Shown here piece by piece: positions 1 to 8,912 of a stretch of 64,000 nt of DNA. The stretch spans positions 62,001 through 126,000 of the forward strand of contig JADLDI010000150.1 of the NCBI GenBank assembly GCA_020846745.1, in the 5' to 3' direction. The DNA is from Bryobacterales bacterium. Its GTDB lineage: Bacteria > Acidobacteriota > Terriglobia > Bryobacterales > Bryobacteraceae. Position numbers and translations under genes: made by a program. Below the pieces are notes generated by a model. It was not told the DNA's origin. It worked only from the letters and a program-made list of their open reading frames with translations, and searched no databases. Each line of letters opens with the position of its first letter. Position 1 is the first letter of the stretch.

Positions 1-819
1 CCGCTGGCGAACTACAAACTGTACTTCGACCGTGCGCAACCGGTCGATTCGTTTGAGATCAACCACTCGGGCTACGGCTTACTGCAGTCCCGGTGTTTCA
101 CCGAGTCGAAGGGCAAACTTACCTGCACCTCGTGTCACGACCCGCACACGGCGCGCGTTCGCACAAACCGGTGCTCGCAGTGCCACGAATCCGCGCACGC
201 GCGTGAGCGAAGCGATTGTGCCGCCTGTCACATGCCCAAGCGCACCCCTTCTGATGCGATTCACACCGTCATGACAGATCATCGCATTCGCCGCCGTCCC
301 GTTTTTGAAAACCCCACTCGCGAGAACCTTCAAGCATACACGGGACCATTGAAGGCCTTTTACACACCCGCCGATCAATTGACGCTCGATGTGATGGGCA
401 TTCGGCAACCCTCAGAGGCGGCGGTCGCCCTGCTGCGACATTTTGTCCGCCGCCACCCCGGCCATGTCCCGACTGTTGCGTCGCTGGGCAAAACGCTATT
501 CCGTGTTGGCGATACCGAGGAGGCGATGCGGGCATTTGGCCGTGCGCTTCAGCGCGAACCGGCGAATACCGAGGTACTCGTCAACCTGGCCGTGGCGCTT
601 GCAACCAAAGGAGAGCACCGCGGCGCGTTAGAGTTGTTGCAGCATGCCGTCTCATCCAATCCGGATCACGCGCTGGCCTGGATCAACCTGGGAATTACAC
701 TGGAGGCGCTCGGCAGCAATAGCCAGGCACTTCGCTGCTATAACGAGGCGATCAGACTGCAGCCGGATTTCGCCGACGCCCGTCATCGGCGCCAAATGCT
801 CGCCGCCGGCGCCAAGTAA
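1..819 (+). CDS. Multihaem cytochrome c / TPR protein (5' end missing)
   Basis: The reading frame is open from the first base, so the N-terminus lies outside the window. Three haem-binding CxxCH motifs are visible: CTSCH at 124-138, CSQCH at 172-186 and CAACH at 217-231. A helical region follows, with at least three tetratricopeptide units from about 430 to 780 (for example LGKTLFRVGDTEEAMRAFGR and LGITLEALGSNSQALRCYNE). Proteins combining a c-type cytochrome domain with C-terminal TPRs are common exported proteins in Acidobacteriota and Planctomycetes. They probably act in periplasmic electron transfer or as scaffolds; that role is inferred. The stop codon is at 817-819. The next gene follows after about 157 bases on the same strand, in which no feature was recognised. 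Confidence 0.8.
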   Translation, partial: PLANYKLYFDRAQPVDSFEINHSGYGLLQSRCFTESKGKLTCTSCHDPHTARVRTNRCSQCHESAHARERSDCAACHMPKRTPSDAIHTVMTDHRIRRRPVFENPTRENLQAYTGPLKAFYTPADQLTLDVMGIRQPSEAAVALLRHFVRRHPGHVPTVASLGKTLFRVGDTEEAMRAFGRALQREPANTEVLVNLAVALATKGEHRGALELLQHAVSSNPDHALAWINLGITLEALGSNSQALRCYNEAIRLQPDFADARHRRQMLAAGAK

Positions 820-976
820 GTACATTTCCGTCCCGGACTTCGGTGCGGTTTGGCACAACTTACACCGGCTGGCCAGAACGGCGCGTTGTGGTTGCCTCAT
901 TCTGCCCTTAGGCTGAAAGCAAAGGGTCTACTCTCAGGGCAAGCCGACGATCTCTCGATGCTCGGAAGGAGTGAGG

Positions 977-3900
977 ATGACAGGTATCTGGTTCTACCGC
1001 GTGGCGCTTGTGTGCGCCCTGACTTCGATGTTGCCCGCGCAGGAAACGCGCGCCACAGTCACAGGTCGGATTACCGACCCCACTGGAGCAGGCGTGGCCA
1101 ACGCTACCGTCCGCGCCATCAATGCCCAATCCAATGTCGCGACGCCGACAACCACCGGGGCGGAGGGCGATTATACGATCCCGTATCTTACCCCCGGAAC
1201 CTATACTATTCGAGTCGAAGCGCCGGGCTTCAAGACGCTCAACCGCGAAAATGTCGTCCTATTTGTAAGCGACCGCAAAACAGTCGACCTCTCGCTGGAG
1301 ATCGGGAATATCCAGGAATCTCTCACGGTATCGGCGGCACCACCGATGCTCGACCAGGAAACCGCCTCCCGTGGCGGCGTGATCGAAAATCAGCGCGTGA
1401 CGGAACTGCCCCTCAATGGCCGCAATCCGTTCATGCTGTCGAACCTCACGCCCGGCGTGATCTTCGCCGGCAATCCTGTCTTCACGCGGCCATTCGACAA
1501 CGGCGACAATGCCAACTTCTCGATCAACGGTGGTCTGCGTCAGACAAATGAGTTTCTTATCGACGGCTCACCGGACAACGCGCTTACCGATACAGCCGGC
1601 GACCGCACGCGCGCCAACTTTAACGTGGCCTACATTCCCACCGTCGACACCACCCAGGAATTCAAGATTGTCACCAACTTCTACGATGCTCAGTATGGCC
1701 GAACGGGCGGCGGTATTATCAACGTCAGTACTAAGTCGGGCGTCAATGACCTTCATGGATCCGCATACTGGTTTCTCCGGCGCTACCAACTGGACGCTAA
1801 CTCGTTCTCGCAAAATGCGGCTGGACGGCCCCGCTATGCCGTCGACCCCGTAACCGGCGAGAACCTTGGCGGTCACAAGCTCGACCAGTACGGCGGATAC
1901 CTCAGCGGTCCCGTTCTCATTCCTAAGTTCTATAACGGAAAAGACAAGACGTTCTTCATGTTCGGCCTTGAGAAGTACAAAGAAAACACACCTTCGCCGA
2001 ACCTGGTGTCGGTGCCGTCAGCCGCTGAGCGAAGTGGTGACTTTTCGCAAACTGGACTTACTATCTATGACCCGTTTTCCACACGAGTGAACCCTAATTT
2101 TAATGCGAGCGCTCCAGAAAGCATTACGAACCCGCGCTACATTCGCGACCAGTTTCCGAATAACATCATTCCGCAGAACCGTCTGAATCCAGCCGGTCTT
2201 GCCATTGCCAAATCCTATCCGGCGCCGAACACTGGTGCTCCGGGGCAGCGGTTTAACAACTACAACACCGGCCCCAATTTGAGTAATGACGACTTCTATA
2301 ACGTGATCGGCCGCGTGGACCACTCCATGAGTGAACGGCAGCGATTCTTCTTCCGCTATGCCAACAACAAACGGGAGCAGATAGATAACGGTTACCAGAA
2401 CTTTGCCGGCCCAGGGCTGGATGCACAGGACCCGCTGATTCGCACCAATCACAACGCGGTTGTCGACTCGGTGACCGTGATCAAGCCGACGGCAATCCTC
2501 GACATCCGCGTTGGCCTGACGCGGTACATAGAAGAGGCGCAACGCCAGCGCGTGTATGGCATCGACATCTCAGCTTTAGGATTCAATCCGACCTTCATCA
2601 ATCAGCGTCTGGACCCGATTCCACCGCGCATCCTGGTGGACCAATACCCCGAATGGGGCAGCCGCAATCAGCGCTACAACGTTTCGAACACCGTCAGCCT
2701 TCTGCCCAGCTTTAGTTGGATCAAAGGCCGGCACTCACTTCGGTTCGGCGCCGACCTGCGCGATATCCGGCTCAATACCGCCAGCGGATCTTTTGTTTGG
2801 GGCGGCGGCCAGTTCTCGTTCACCCGTGACTTCACGCAGCGTGTCCCGAACTTCTCAGAGAATAACTCCGGCTCCGGACTGGCCTCGCTGCTACTCGGTG
2901 CGCCATCTTCCGGTATCATCCAGTCGACGCCACGGCTTGCGTACCGCTGGGGTTACTACGGCTGGTATGTCCAGGATGATATCCGTGTCACGAACAAACT
3001 GACGGTGAATCTGGGGCTGCGTTGGGATGCCGAAACCGCGCCGACCGAGCGCTATAACCGCATGAACCGCGGCTTCGGGACGGACCAGGCCAGTCCATTG
3101 GCGGCCGCCGCGCGCGCCGCGAATCCAACCGACTGCCCCGCGTGCGCCAACCTGACGGGCGGCCTTCTCTTCGCGGGGAGCGGGAGCGTTGCCCGGGAAG
3201 CGTTCGAAACTCAATACAACCATTGGCAGCCTCGCGTGGGCGCAACTTATCAGTTGGGCACGAACACCGTGTTGCGCGGCGGCTTCGGTATCTTCTATTT
3301 GCCCGAGGCGTTACTGGGCGGCGCGGCCGGCTTTGCGGCGGACACTCCGTTTGTCGCTACGGTGGGCGGCGGCGTCAACCAGTTCATTCCGGCCACCAGG
3401 CTCGACAATCCGTTCCCGGGCGGCTTGGTTCAACCACTCGGCACCAGCCGCGGCTTGCTCACCAACGCGGGCCAGAGCGTGATCTTCACGAATCCACAGC
3501 GAAAGCTTCCGCACGTCAACCAGTATTCGTTCGGCATTCAGCAGGCACTGCCATGGAGCGTCCGGCTCGATGCCTCCTATGTCGGGAGCCGCACTTACGA
3601 CATCAACACAGGTCTGAACCAGGCCGGCGGCGCGCGTAACATCAATGTCAACACGGTCCAGCAGCTCGCTCAGGCCCGTCAGGATCCGAACTATCTCAAC
3701 CAGGCCGTCGCGAATCCTTTTGCCGGATTGCTGCCCGGTACCTCTCTGAACGGCGCCACGGTCGCGCGGTCGCAACTTCTGCGGCCCTATCCCCAGTTCG
3801 ACCAGGTCACACTGGTAGGCGAATCGATCGGCAAGATCTGGTACGACTCGCTACAGGTCTCGATTGAAAAGCGGTATACCCAAGGACTTGTTATGGTGCT

Positions 3901-4576
3901 GGCCTACACGTGGTCCAAGAACCTGGAAAGCGTCGCCTTCGCCAACCCGCAGGATGCGACGACGACCAAGAATCTGAGCTCGCAGGACCGGCCGCACCGG
4001 CTCGTGTTCAGCGGCAGTTGGCAGCTACCGTTCGGAAAGGGCCGGCAGCATGGGTCTTCCATGCCGCGCGCACTCGACTTTGTGCTCGGGGGCTGGGAGT
4101 ATAACTGGATCGGCACGTTCCAATCGGGTTTGCCGGTGGACTTGCCGGGCAATGTCTACTTGTTGCGCGATCCGAGTATTTCCGGCCAGAATTTCGACCG
4201 GTATTTCAATAACTGCGTCGCCAACGTGGCCGGCAGCGCTTCTACACAACCTAATGCGGCCCGGAACGCGTTCAACCAGACGTGCACCGATCCGGCCTGG
4301 CAACTGCGTGGTCCGTTTACGCTGCGCACGACCCAGTTCCGGACCGGAACGATTCGCCAGCCGATCGAACCGCAGTGGGACATGTCGGTGAACAAGCGGT
4401 TCGTGATCACAGAGCGGTGGAATGCGCAATTCCGGTTTGAGATGTTCAACGTATTTAATACGCCGATCCGTCCGGGGCCGAACACCGATCCAACGAGCAC
4501 GAACTTCGGCTGGGTTCCGATCGGGCAGAACAACATCCCGAGGCAGATCCAATTGGGGTTGAAGCTGAACTTCTGA
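977..4576 (+). CDS. TonB-dependent receptor-like outer-membrane protein with carboxypeptidase-regulatory domain (Oar-like)
   Basis: About 1,199 residues. The ATG at 977 is preferred over GTG 971 because the GAAGGAG box at 965-971 gives it a normal spacing. A signal peptide (residues about 1-22, ending near LPAQ) is followed by a carboxypeptidase-regulatory/Cna-B-like fold (VTGRITDPTGAGVANATV ... PGTYTIRVEAPGF), then a plug-like segment (VTELPLNGRNPFML) and a long beta-barrel ending in the phenylalanine-terminated strand QLGLKLNF, typical for BAM-inserted barrels. Solibacter-type acidobacteria encode dozens of such proteins and their substrates are mostly unknown. No TonB box was recognised. 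The gene ends 50 bases before the left attachment site of the integrated element. Confidence 0.9.
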   Translation: MTGIWFYRVALVCALTSMLPAQETRATVTGRITDPTGAGVANATVRAINAQSNVATPTTTGAEGDYTIPYLTPGTYTIRVEAPGFKTLNRENVVLFVSDRKTVDLSLEIGNIQESLTVSAAPPMLDQETASRGGVIENQRVTELPLNGRNPFMLSNLTPGVIFAGNPVFTRPFDNGDNANFSINGGLRQTNEFLIDGSPDNALTDTAGDRTRANFNVAYIPTVDTTQEFKIVTNFYDAQYGRTGGGIINVSTKSGVNDLHGSAYWFLRRYQLDANSFSQNAAGRPRYAVDPVTGENLGGHKLDQYGGYLSGPVLIPKFYNGKDKTFFMFGLEKYKENTPSPNLVSVPSAAERSGDFSQTGLTIYDPFSTRVNPNFNASAPESITNPRYIRDQFPNNIIPQNRLNPAGLAIAKSYPAPNTGAPGQRFNNYNTGPNLSNDDFYNVIGRVDHSMSERQRFFFRYANNKREQIDNGYQNFAGPGLDAQDPLIRTNHNAVVDSVTVIKPTAILDIRVGLTRYIEEAQRQRVYGIDISALGFNPTFINQRLDPIPPRILVDQYPEWGSRNQRYNVSNTVSLLPSFSWIKGRHSLRFGADLRDIRLNTASGSFVWGGGQFSFTRDFTQRVPNFSENNSGSGLASLLLGAPSSGIIQSTPRLAYRWGYYGWYVQDDIRVTNKLTVNLGLRWDAETAPTERYNRMNRGFGTDQASPLAAAARAANPTDCPACANLTGGLLFAGSGSVAREAFETQYNHWQPRVGATYQLGTNTVLRGGFGIFYLPEALLGGAAGFAADTPFVATVGGGVNQFIPATRLDNPFPGGLVQPLGTSRGLLTNAGQSVIFTNPQRKLPHVNQYSFGIQQALPWSVRLDASYVGSRTYDINTGLNQAGGARNINVNTVQQLAQARQDPNYLNQAVANPFAGLLPGTSLNGATVARSQLLRPYPQFDQVTLVGESIGKIWYDSLQVSIEKRYTQGLVMVLAYTWSKNLESVAFANPQDATTTKNLSSQDRPHRLVFSGSWQLPFGKGRQHGSSMPRALDFVLGGWEYNWIGTFQSGLPVDLPGNVYLLRDPSISGQNFDRYFNNCVANVAGSASTQPNAARNAFNQTCTDPAWQLRGPFTLRTTQFRTGTIRQPIEPQWDMSVNKRFVITERWNAQFRFEMFNVFNTPIRPGPNTDPTSTNFGWVPIGQNNIPRQIQLGLKLNF

Positions 4577-4626
4577 AGCGAATGGCTGGGAGTTCGTTTC
4601 GCAGGATCGTTTTTCAGTTGGAAGGG

Positions 4627-4648
4627 GTGGTGGCCAGGGACGGACTCG
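4627..4648. repeat. attL: 22-bp copy of the tRNA-Phe 3' end
   Basis: These 22 bases are identical to 14290-14311, which comprise the CCA end, discriminator, acceptor stem and part of the T-arm of tRNA-Phe. Here the rest of the tRNA is absent, so this is the displaced 3' fragment. Identity stops at 4649 (T here, A in the gene) and before 4627. Confidence 0.9.
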
Positions 4649-4731
4649 TTCCACGGCCACGCATTGATAACACGTAAGTTACTGATTCTTCGTTCGTCCA
4701 GAAACGCTAGAACGGCCAATTCAGCAAGTCG

Positions 4732-4749
4732 TTGGCACGTTTTTGGCAC
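4732..4749 (+). promoter_or_regulatory. Possible sigma-54-like promoter or integrase arm site
   Basis: TTGGCAC occurs twice, 11 bases apart. Read as a sigma-54 element, GG (4734-4735) and GC (4746-4747) are separated by exactly ten bases. The -24 half, TGGCACG, is perfect and the -12 half is TGGCA instead of TTGCA. It could drive the primase gene with a leader of about 250 bases. The repeat could equally be a protein-binding site for integration. Only the sequence match is certain. Confidence 0.35.
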
Positions 4750-4796
4750 AAAATACCGGACGGAACCGCTTTCACCGGGAGAATTCCAAAAGGGAA

Positions 4797-4819
4797 GGGC
4801 CCCATACGGGATGGGGCCC
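4797..4819. repeat. Perfect 9-bp inverted repeat (hairpin)
   Basis: The arms GGGCCCCAT (4797-4805) and ATGGGGCCC (4811-4819) are perfectly complementary around a five-base loop. No T-run follows on the plus strand. On the minus strand the hairpin is followed by TTCCCTTTT. It may be a terminator insulating the element from the chromosome, or an RNA structure in the primase leader. Confidence 0.5.
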
Positions 4820-5008
4820 CGGAAAGCGTTTCGTGAAAAACTTCAACCACAGTGTACACCACACTGCAAACGGGGCAAGCCCGAAAAGCCTCCTCCGCGT
4901 TTGGCGGCCGCTTCCCGCGCCGACCATCATTCGACCATTTCTAAGCCGGTTCACTAACCGCGACATCTGGACCACGTACACGGACAGTACCCGTAGCCGG
5001 AGGTGGGC

Positions 5009-7426
5009 TTGAACGCCGGCGTGGGCAGTGCGCCGCAAATAGAATTGCTCTCGCAGGCGCAGGAACTGCTGAAGCAAGGCGTGTGCCTGATTCCCACAAA
5101 ATCCGACAAGCGCCCGGCGATCGCATGGAAACGGTTCCAAACCGACTATCCAACCGAGGAGCAGATCGCCCAATGGGCAAAACAATTCCGCCCACCCGCT
5201 TGGGCCGTAGTTGCGGGTAGGGGTCGATGCATAATTCTCGACTTTGACGGTGATGTCGGTATGGCTACCATGAACAGCCTGGGCCTCGATCCACATGTCG
5301 CCACCCCGACAGGTGGGTTTCATGTATACCTTTCGCATCCGGGTTGGCCGGTTCAAACGCTGAACCACAAGGCCAGCAAGGATCGGCCGTGGGCGCTTAA
5401 ATGGCCGGGCCTCGACATTAGAGCAGACGGAGGGTATGCTCTCCTGCTCGGCCGCAGCGATAAGGGGGCATACCGCATTCTACGGCCAATTGTTCCTCCC
5501 GATTCACTCGACGTGTTACCGGCTGACCTCCGCGGCGCGCTCGGGCTGCTGTATCCCCCATCCAGAAGGATGGAGTCGCCTATGCAAACGTCAGGACTCC
5601 GTGACGCGAGGGTCGACGCACAACTGCTCATCAACCGCGCTGTTGAAAGGGCAGCTTCCGAGGGTCGTAACAATGCGGGGTTCTGGCTCGCATGTCAGGC
5701 GCGAGACAACGGGTTTTCCGCCTCGGATCACTGGATAATTCTCGATTACTGCTTACGGACTGGTCCGTTCAACTCAAAGGGCAAGCGTGAACCCTACGCG
5801 GAACAGGAAGCTTTGGCCAGTTGGCGAGAGGCATTCAGGTCAAACCCCCGTATCTCCTGGCCCCTCCAGGGGGCTTCAACGACCGCGATCGACGGGAACA
5901 CCGAGCAACCAAGTGATGATGGCCGCTTCTTGTGGAACGACAGCGGAAACGCCGATCGCTTAATCGCGAGATACGGCGAAGACCTCATCTACTGCGGGGA
6001 GCGGAAATCCTTCATGGTGTGGACCGGGTACCACTGGGCGGTCGATGAGTTTGTGCGCGTCGAGCGGATGGCGGAGGAGACATTGAGGAGCTCTTACCGA
6101 GAAGCTGGTGACATCGATCAGGAAGATAAGCGCAAAGCATTCTTGAACTTCCTGAATCGATCGCTTTCGCGCGCCGGAATCGCGAACATGGTGCACTCGG
6201 CTAAGCGAAAGGCCGAGCAGGCCAGCATCAATGACTTTGACCAAAACCCGCACCTATTGAACTGCCGGAACCGCACCGTCGATTTGCGCACTGGGACAGC
6301 ACGAGATCACCGGAGGGCCGACCGAATCACGAAGTTGATTCCGTTCGATTATGATCCCGACGCCGACTGTCCGCTGTTTAAGGCCACAATCTTTCGGATG
6401 ATGGGGGGTGGACCGGACTACAAGGACTCGGAGAACGACCGCGCCGAGCGACTGTGCAACTATCTTCAACTCGCGGTGGGCTGTGCGGCAACAGGAAAGC
6501 CGGAAAAGGTCATCTTCATTCTCTACGGTGAGGGAAACAACGGTAAAACTACACTGCTGGAAACGTGGAGAGAAGCGCTTGGCAATCATCAATACGCCGG
6601 CGAAGTTCAGATCGAAACATTGATGGCGAAGCCCAAAGAGGCGGCTGCATCTAACGCCATCAACGCGGACTTGGCGGACCTGAAGGGTTGCCGGTTTGTG
6701 TCTTCTAGCGAGGTGGAGCACGGCCATCGGTTGGCGCTGGCAAGGGTGAAATACCTTACTGGGCTGGGACAGTTACGAGCCAGATATCTCAATCAGAATT
6801 TTTTCAACTTCAAGCCTTCTCATAAACTTTTCCTCGACTGCAACCATCGACCGGTGATCTCTGACCCGAACGACGCCGTGTGGAACCGAGTCAAGATGAT
6901 CCCGTTCGGAGTCTCGATTCCACCGGACGAAATCGACACTGATCTGCCAAACAAACTGAGGGCCGAGCTGCCTGGTATCTTGCGCTGGATCGTCGCCGGC
7001 GCGGTGGAGTACCTGAAGCACGGCCTGCGGGACATAGAAGAAGTCCGGGCTGCCACTGAACAGTACCGCGCTGAGTCGGATCGCCTGAAGGAGTACCTCG
7101 ATGACAACTGTGTCATAGGGAAACCAAAAGACTTCGTGAAATTGGCCGAGATCTGGCAATCGTATCAGCGTTGGACCGAACAGGTTGGGGAAAAATACCC
7201 CTTGTCCAAGGCTGTTTTCGACGAGCGCCTGCAGCGACTTGGGTGCGTGAAACGCCGCGATCGCACGGGAGCTTCTAGGGTTTGGTACGGAATTCGATTC
7301 ATAACCGATAAAGAGAAGCAGCAAGCCGCGGAAGGCAGGGCTGAGACCGCGACTGACAATCTGACAACTTCTGACACGAAATCGTTATACCTTTCAGAAC
7401 TTCCCGCCTCGCGAAGTCCATCATGA
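5009..7426 (+). CDS. Prim-Pol / D5-type (P4 family) primase-helicase
   Basis: About 805 residues; likely the replication initiator of the element. The N-terminal half is a bifunctional primase-polymerase domain: the metal-binding DFDGD is at residues 78-82, the active-site histidine in GGFHVYL at about 105, and DIRADGGY at about 136-143. After a linker comes the D5_N region (NCRNRTVDLRTG, about 418-429). The superfamily 3 helicase domain follows, with Walker A GEGNNGKTT at about 507-515 and a B-motif region around DLKGCRFVSSSEVE. TTG 5009 is chosen because GGAGGT (4999-5004) lies four bases upstream; GTG 5003 would leave no room for a ribosome-binding site. Such proteins replicate P4-like satellites and some plasmids. 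The C-terminal tail is weakly conserved-looking. Confidence 0.9.
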   Translation: MNAGVGSAPQIELLSQAQELLKQGVCLIPTKSDKRPAIAWKRFQTDYPTEEQIAQWAKQFRPPAWAVVAGRGRCIILDFDGDVGMATMNSLGLDPHVATPTGGFHVYLSHPGWPVQTLNHKASKDRPWALKWPGLDIRADGGYALLLGRSDKGAYRILRPIVPPDSLDVLPADLRGALGLLYPPSRRMESPMQTSGLRDARVDAQLLINRAVERAASEGRNNAGFWLACQARDNGFSASDHWIILDYCLRTGPFNSKGKREPYAEQEALASWREAFRSNPRISWPLQGASTTAIDGNTEQPSDDGRFLWNDSGNADRLIARYGEDLIYCGERKSFMVWTGYHWAVDEFVRVERMAEETLRSSYREAGDIDQEDKRKAFLNFLNRSLSRAGIANMVHSAKRKAEQASINDFDQNPHLLNCRNRTVDLRTGTARDHRRADRITKLIPFDYDPDADCPLFKATIFRMMGGGPDYKDSENDRAERLCNYLQLAVGCAATGKPEKVIFILYGEGNNGKTTLLETWREALGNHQYAGEVQIETLMAKPKEAAASNAINADLADLKGCRFVSSSEVEHGHRLALARVKYLTGLGQLRARYLNQNFFNFKPSHKLFLDCNHRPVISDPNDAVWNRVKMIPFGVSIPPDEIDTDLPNKLRAELPGILRWIVAGAVEYLKHGLRDIEEVRAATEQYRAESDRLKEYLDDNCVIGKPKDFVKLAEIWQSYQRWTEQVGEKYPLSKAVFDERLQRLGCVKRRDRTGASRVWYGIRFITDKEKQQAAEGRAETATDNLTTSDTKSLYLSELPASRSPS

Positions 7427-7511
7427 GCATGTTTTTGTCAGAACGTGTCAGATTGTCAGAAGGTGAAATGGACATTGCAGCATCGACCGCCAAGAAGGGG
7501 ACACACGGACT

Positions 7512-7808
7512 ATGCAAGACTATGTGGCGACAAACTGGTGTGACCGCCGGAGGAAAGGATGTGGCTTGCTCGGCTTCTTTGACTTGGTCCTGCCCTCCGG
7601 CTGGATACTGCGGGGGATTTCCTTGCACGCGACCGAGGAGGGGAAGCGCTTCGTGGGCGTCCCCATCCGACAATACGAGTGGGGCGGAACGATGGACCGG
7701 TGCAGGATGGTGGGCTTCGTTAACGCCATAGCGGAAGCCGAATTCCAAAGAATTGCGCTCAAAGCAGTTAGTCGAATCTTTCCCGAAAAATCCAAGACGG
7801 GCCGATAG
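7512..7808 (+). CDS. Small conserved-looking protein downstream of the primase
   Basis: 98 residues. The pattern LPSGWILRGISLH ... GKRFVGVPIRQYE ... VGFVNAIAEAEFQRIALKAV resembles a widespread small phage/plasmid protein, often found next to DNA-replication genes, in which a Gly-rich beta-strand region is followed by G-x-R-[WF]-V-G-x-P and a C-terminal helix. The molecular function is not known to me; an accessory role in replication or single-strand DNA handling is only suggested by position. The start at ATG 7512 leaves an 85-base gap after the primase, and the upstream GGGG at 7497-7500 is a weak ribosome-binding site. The protein ends in a basic tail (PEKSKTGR). Confidence 0.65.
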   Translation: MQDYVATNWCDRRRKGCGLLGFFDLVLPSGWILRGISLHATEEGKRFVGVPIRQYEWGGTMDRCRMVGFVNAIAEAEFQRIALKAVSRIFPEKSKTGR

Positions 7809-7924
7809 TGTTGGTTTTAAACAACATACGTCAAGGCTATGTGCCGCTTTCGTGCAGTAGTACTATTAATACTCATATTGAGTCTTAGGGCCGCAAAACA
7901 AAAAAAGGGAGGGACCCGGCAAGC

Positions 7925-8311
7925 ATGCGCGGGATCGACGGTGTTCGTGGTTATCAGCGAGAGATTCGCTTTCGGCAAGATGGGGCATACGCGACGGGCG
8001 GCGGAATAGCGCTTACCAACTGCGTCGTGAAGGGTGTCGACAGCGACTGGCAGGGTGGGGCGCCGGTGCTATCGCTGCGGTTCTATCATGTGCCAACACC
8101 ACACGGTCTTACCGACAAGTGGGCCGCATCCGGCCACCAGCACTACGACGAGCAGACTCCTGTGGGCGTCGAGATCAACGTGGGTGCGGCCGTAGCGGTT
8201 TCCTTGCTCGAACAGTTACAGGAAAAGTGGCCTGAGTTCGCAATGGCGGTAAACGCTGCGGAACAAGGTGGCGAGGAACCGCCAGAGAACTCGGCACCGA
8301 CCAGCAGTTAG
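7925..8311 (+). CDS. Unknown element protein
   Basis: 128 residues, not recognised. The N-terminal two thirds looks like a small beta-rich domain (REIRFRQDGAYATGGGIAL ... VLSLRFYHVPTPHG). A helix (VAVSLLEQLQEKWPEFAMAV) and an acidic, disordered-looking tail (GGEEPPENSAPTSS) follow. GGGAGGG at 7907-7913 is an acceptable ribosome-binding site 11 bases before ATG 7925. The 116-base gap before it is AT-rich (7855-7880) and may hold a promoter. There is no signal peptide or membrane segment, so it is probably cytoplasmic. Confidence 0.55.
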   Translation: MRGIDGVRGYQREIRFRQDGAYATGGGIALTNCVVKGVDSDWQGGAPVLSLRFYHVPTPHGLTDKWAASGHQHYDEQTPVGVEINVGAAVAVSLLEQLQEKWPEFAMAVNAAEQGGEEPPENSAPTSS

Positions 8312-8375
8312 CACCCGAAAAGCGCATATCATAATAGCCGTTATGCGAATGCACTTAGTAACGCCGGCCGTCATG

Positions 8376-8421
8376 CTGACTAACATATCACTGGAGAGAT
8401 GTTTTGGTTTGTGCTAGTCAG
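8376..8421. promoter_or_regulatory. Dyad (CTGACTA / TAGTCAG) before the 8427 gene
   Basis: CTGACTA at 8376-8382 is complementary to TAGTCAG at 8415-8421. Inside lies a shorter AACAT/ATGTT pair, and the right arm touches the AGGAGA ribosome-binding site (8420-8425). The fold could mask translation of the next gene or form an operator. The arms are short, so chance cannot be excluded. Confidence 0.3.
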
Positions 8422-8426
8422 GAGAT

Positions 8427-8858
8427 ATGCAGCCCCCGCCCATGGAAGCGCCCCAGCAGACCGACTGTTCAAAGCCACTGCGGCCTGATTACGCCGGCAT
8501 ACCAACCGCGGCGAATGTTCGCATTGCGAAGGTAGCAGCAGATCTCAGGCATAAGTTCCCCAAGATGACAGATCAGGAAGCGCACAACTTGAGTCAATTG
8601 CTTTACCGGAAGCTGCGACAGAGCCGGAAGGTCGGCCGCCCGCGCTCCGAGCGCATAACTCGGGCGATCGAGTGGAAGAAGGCCCGAGGTAGTTTCGTGG
8701 GTTTCCTTGCCAGCGAGCACCCGGACTATAACAGTTGGAGTCCGGAGCGGCGAAGAGACGAGTCGAGGAAGCTTCGGGACGCAGCGGCAAGCCGAGAAAG
8801 GCGAGAAAAACGCAAAGGGCGACAAAAGCGGCGTCTGGTTCGTCAGCGCGACAAATAA
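8427..8858 (+). CDS. Unknown basic protein, possible DNA-binding
   Basis: 143 residues, very basic, not recognised. The middle contains an AT-hook-like stretch (KVGRPRSER, about residues 70-78) and then a segment with FVGFLASEHPDYNSW. The last 30 residues are an Arg/Lys-rich helix (RRRDESRKLRDAAASRERR and on). Highly basic composition and position inside the element suggest nucleic-acid binding, but no family is assigned. AGGAGA at 8420-8425 is unusually close to ATG 8427 and part of a possible dyad. Confidence 0.55.
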   Translation: MQPPPMEAPQQTDCSKPLRPDYAGIPTAANVRIAKVAADLRHKFPKMTDQEAHNLSQLLYRKLRQSRKVGRPRSERITRAIEWKKARGSFVGFLASEHPDYNSWSPERRRDESRKLRDAAASRERREKRKGRQKRRLVRQRDK

Positions 8859-8912
8859 CACCCTGTATTTGTCGGTCTTCCCTATTGTCCTGCTCAGCCC
8901 CATACTTGGGCC

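Larger units (their letters stand above)
4577..5008. other. Intergenic region holding the left junction of the integrated element
   Basis: No convincing gene was seen in these 432 bases. The first 50 are chromosomal sequence after the receptor gene. The attachment-site copy follows at 4627-4648, then about 360 bases of element leader. That leader contains a TTGGCAC direct repeat (4732-4738 and 4743-4749) and a perfect hairpin (4797-4819) before the primase gene. The open frames here do not resemble proteins. Confidence 0.6.
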
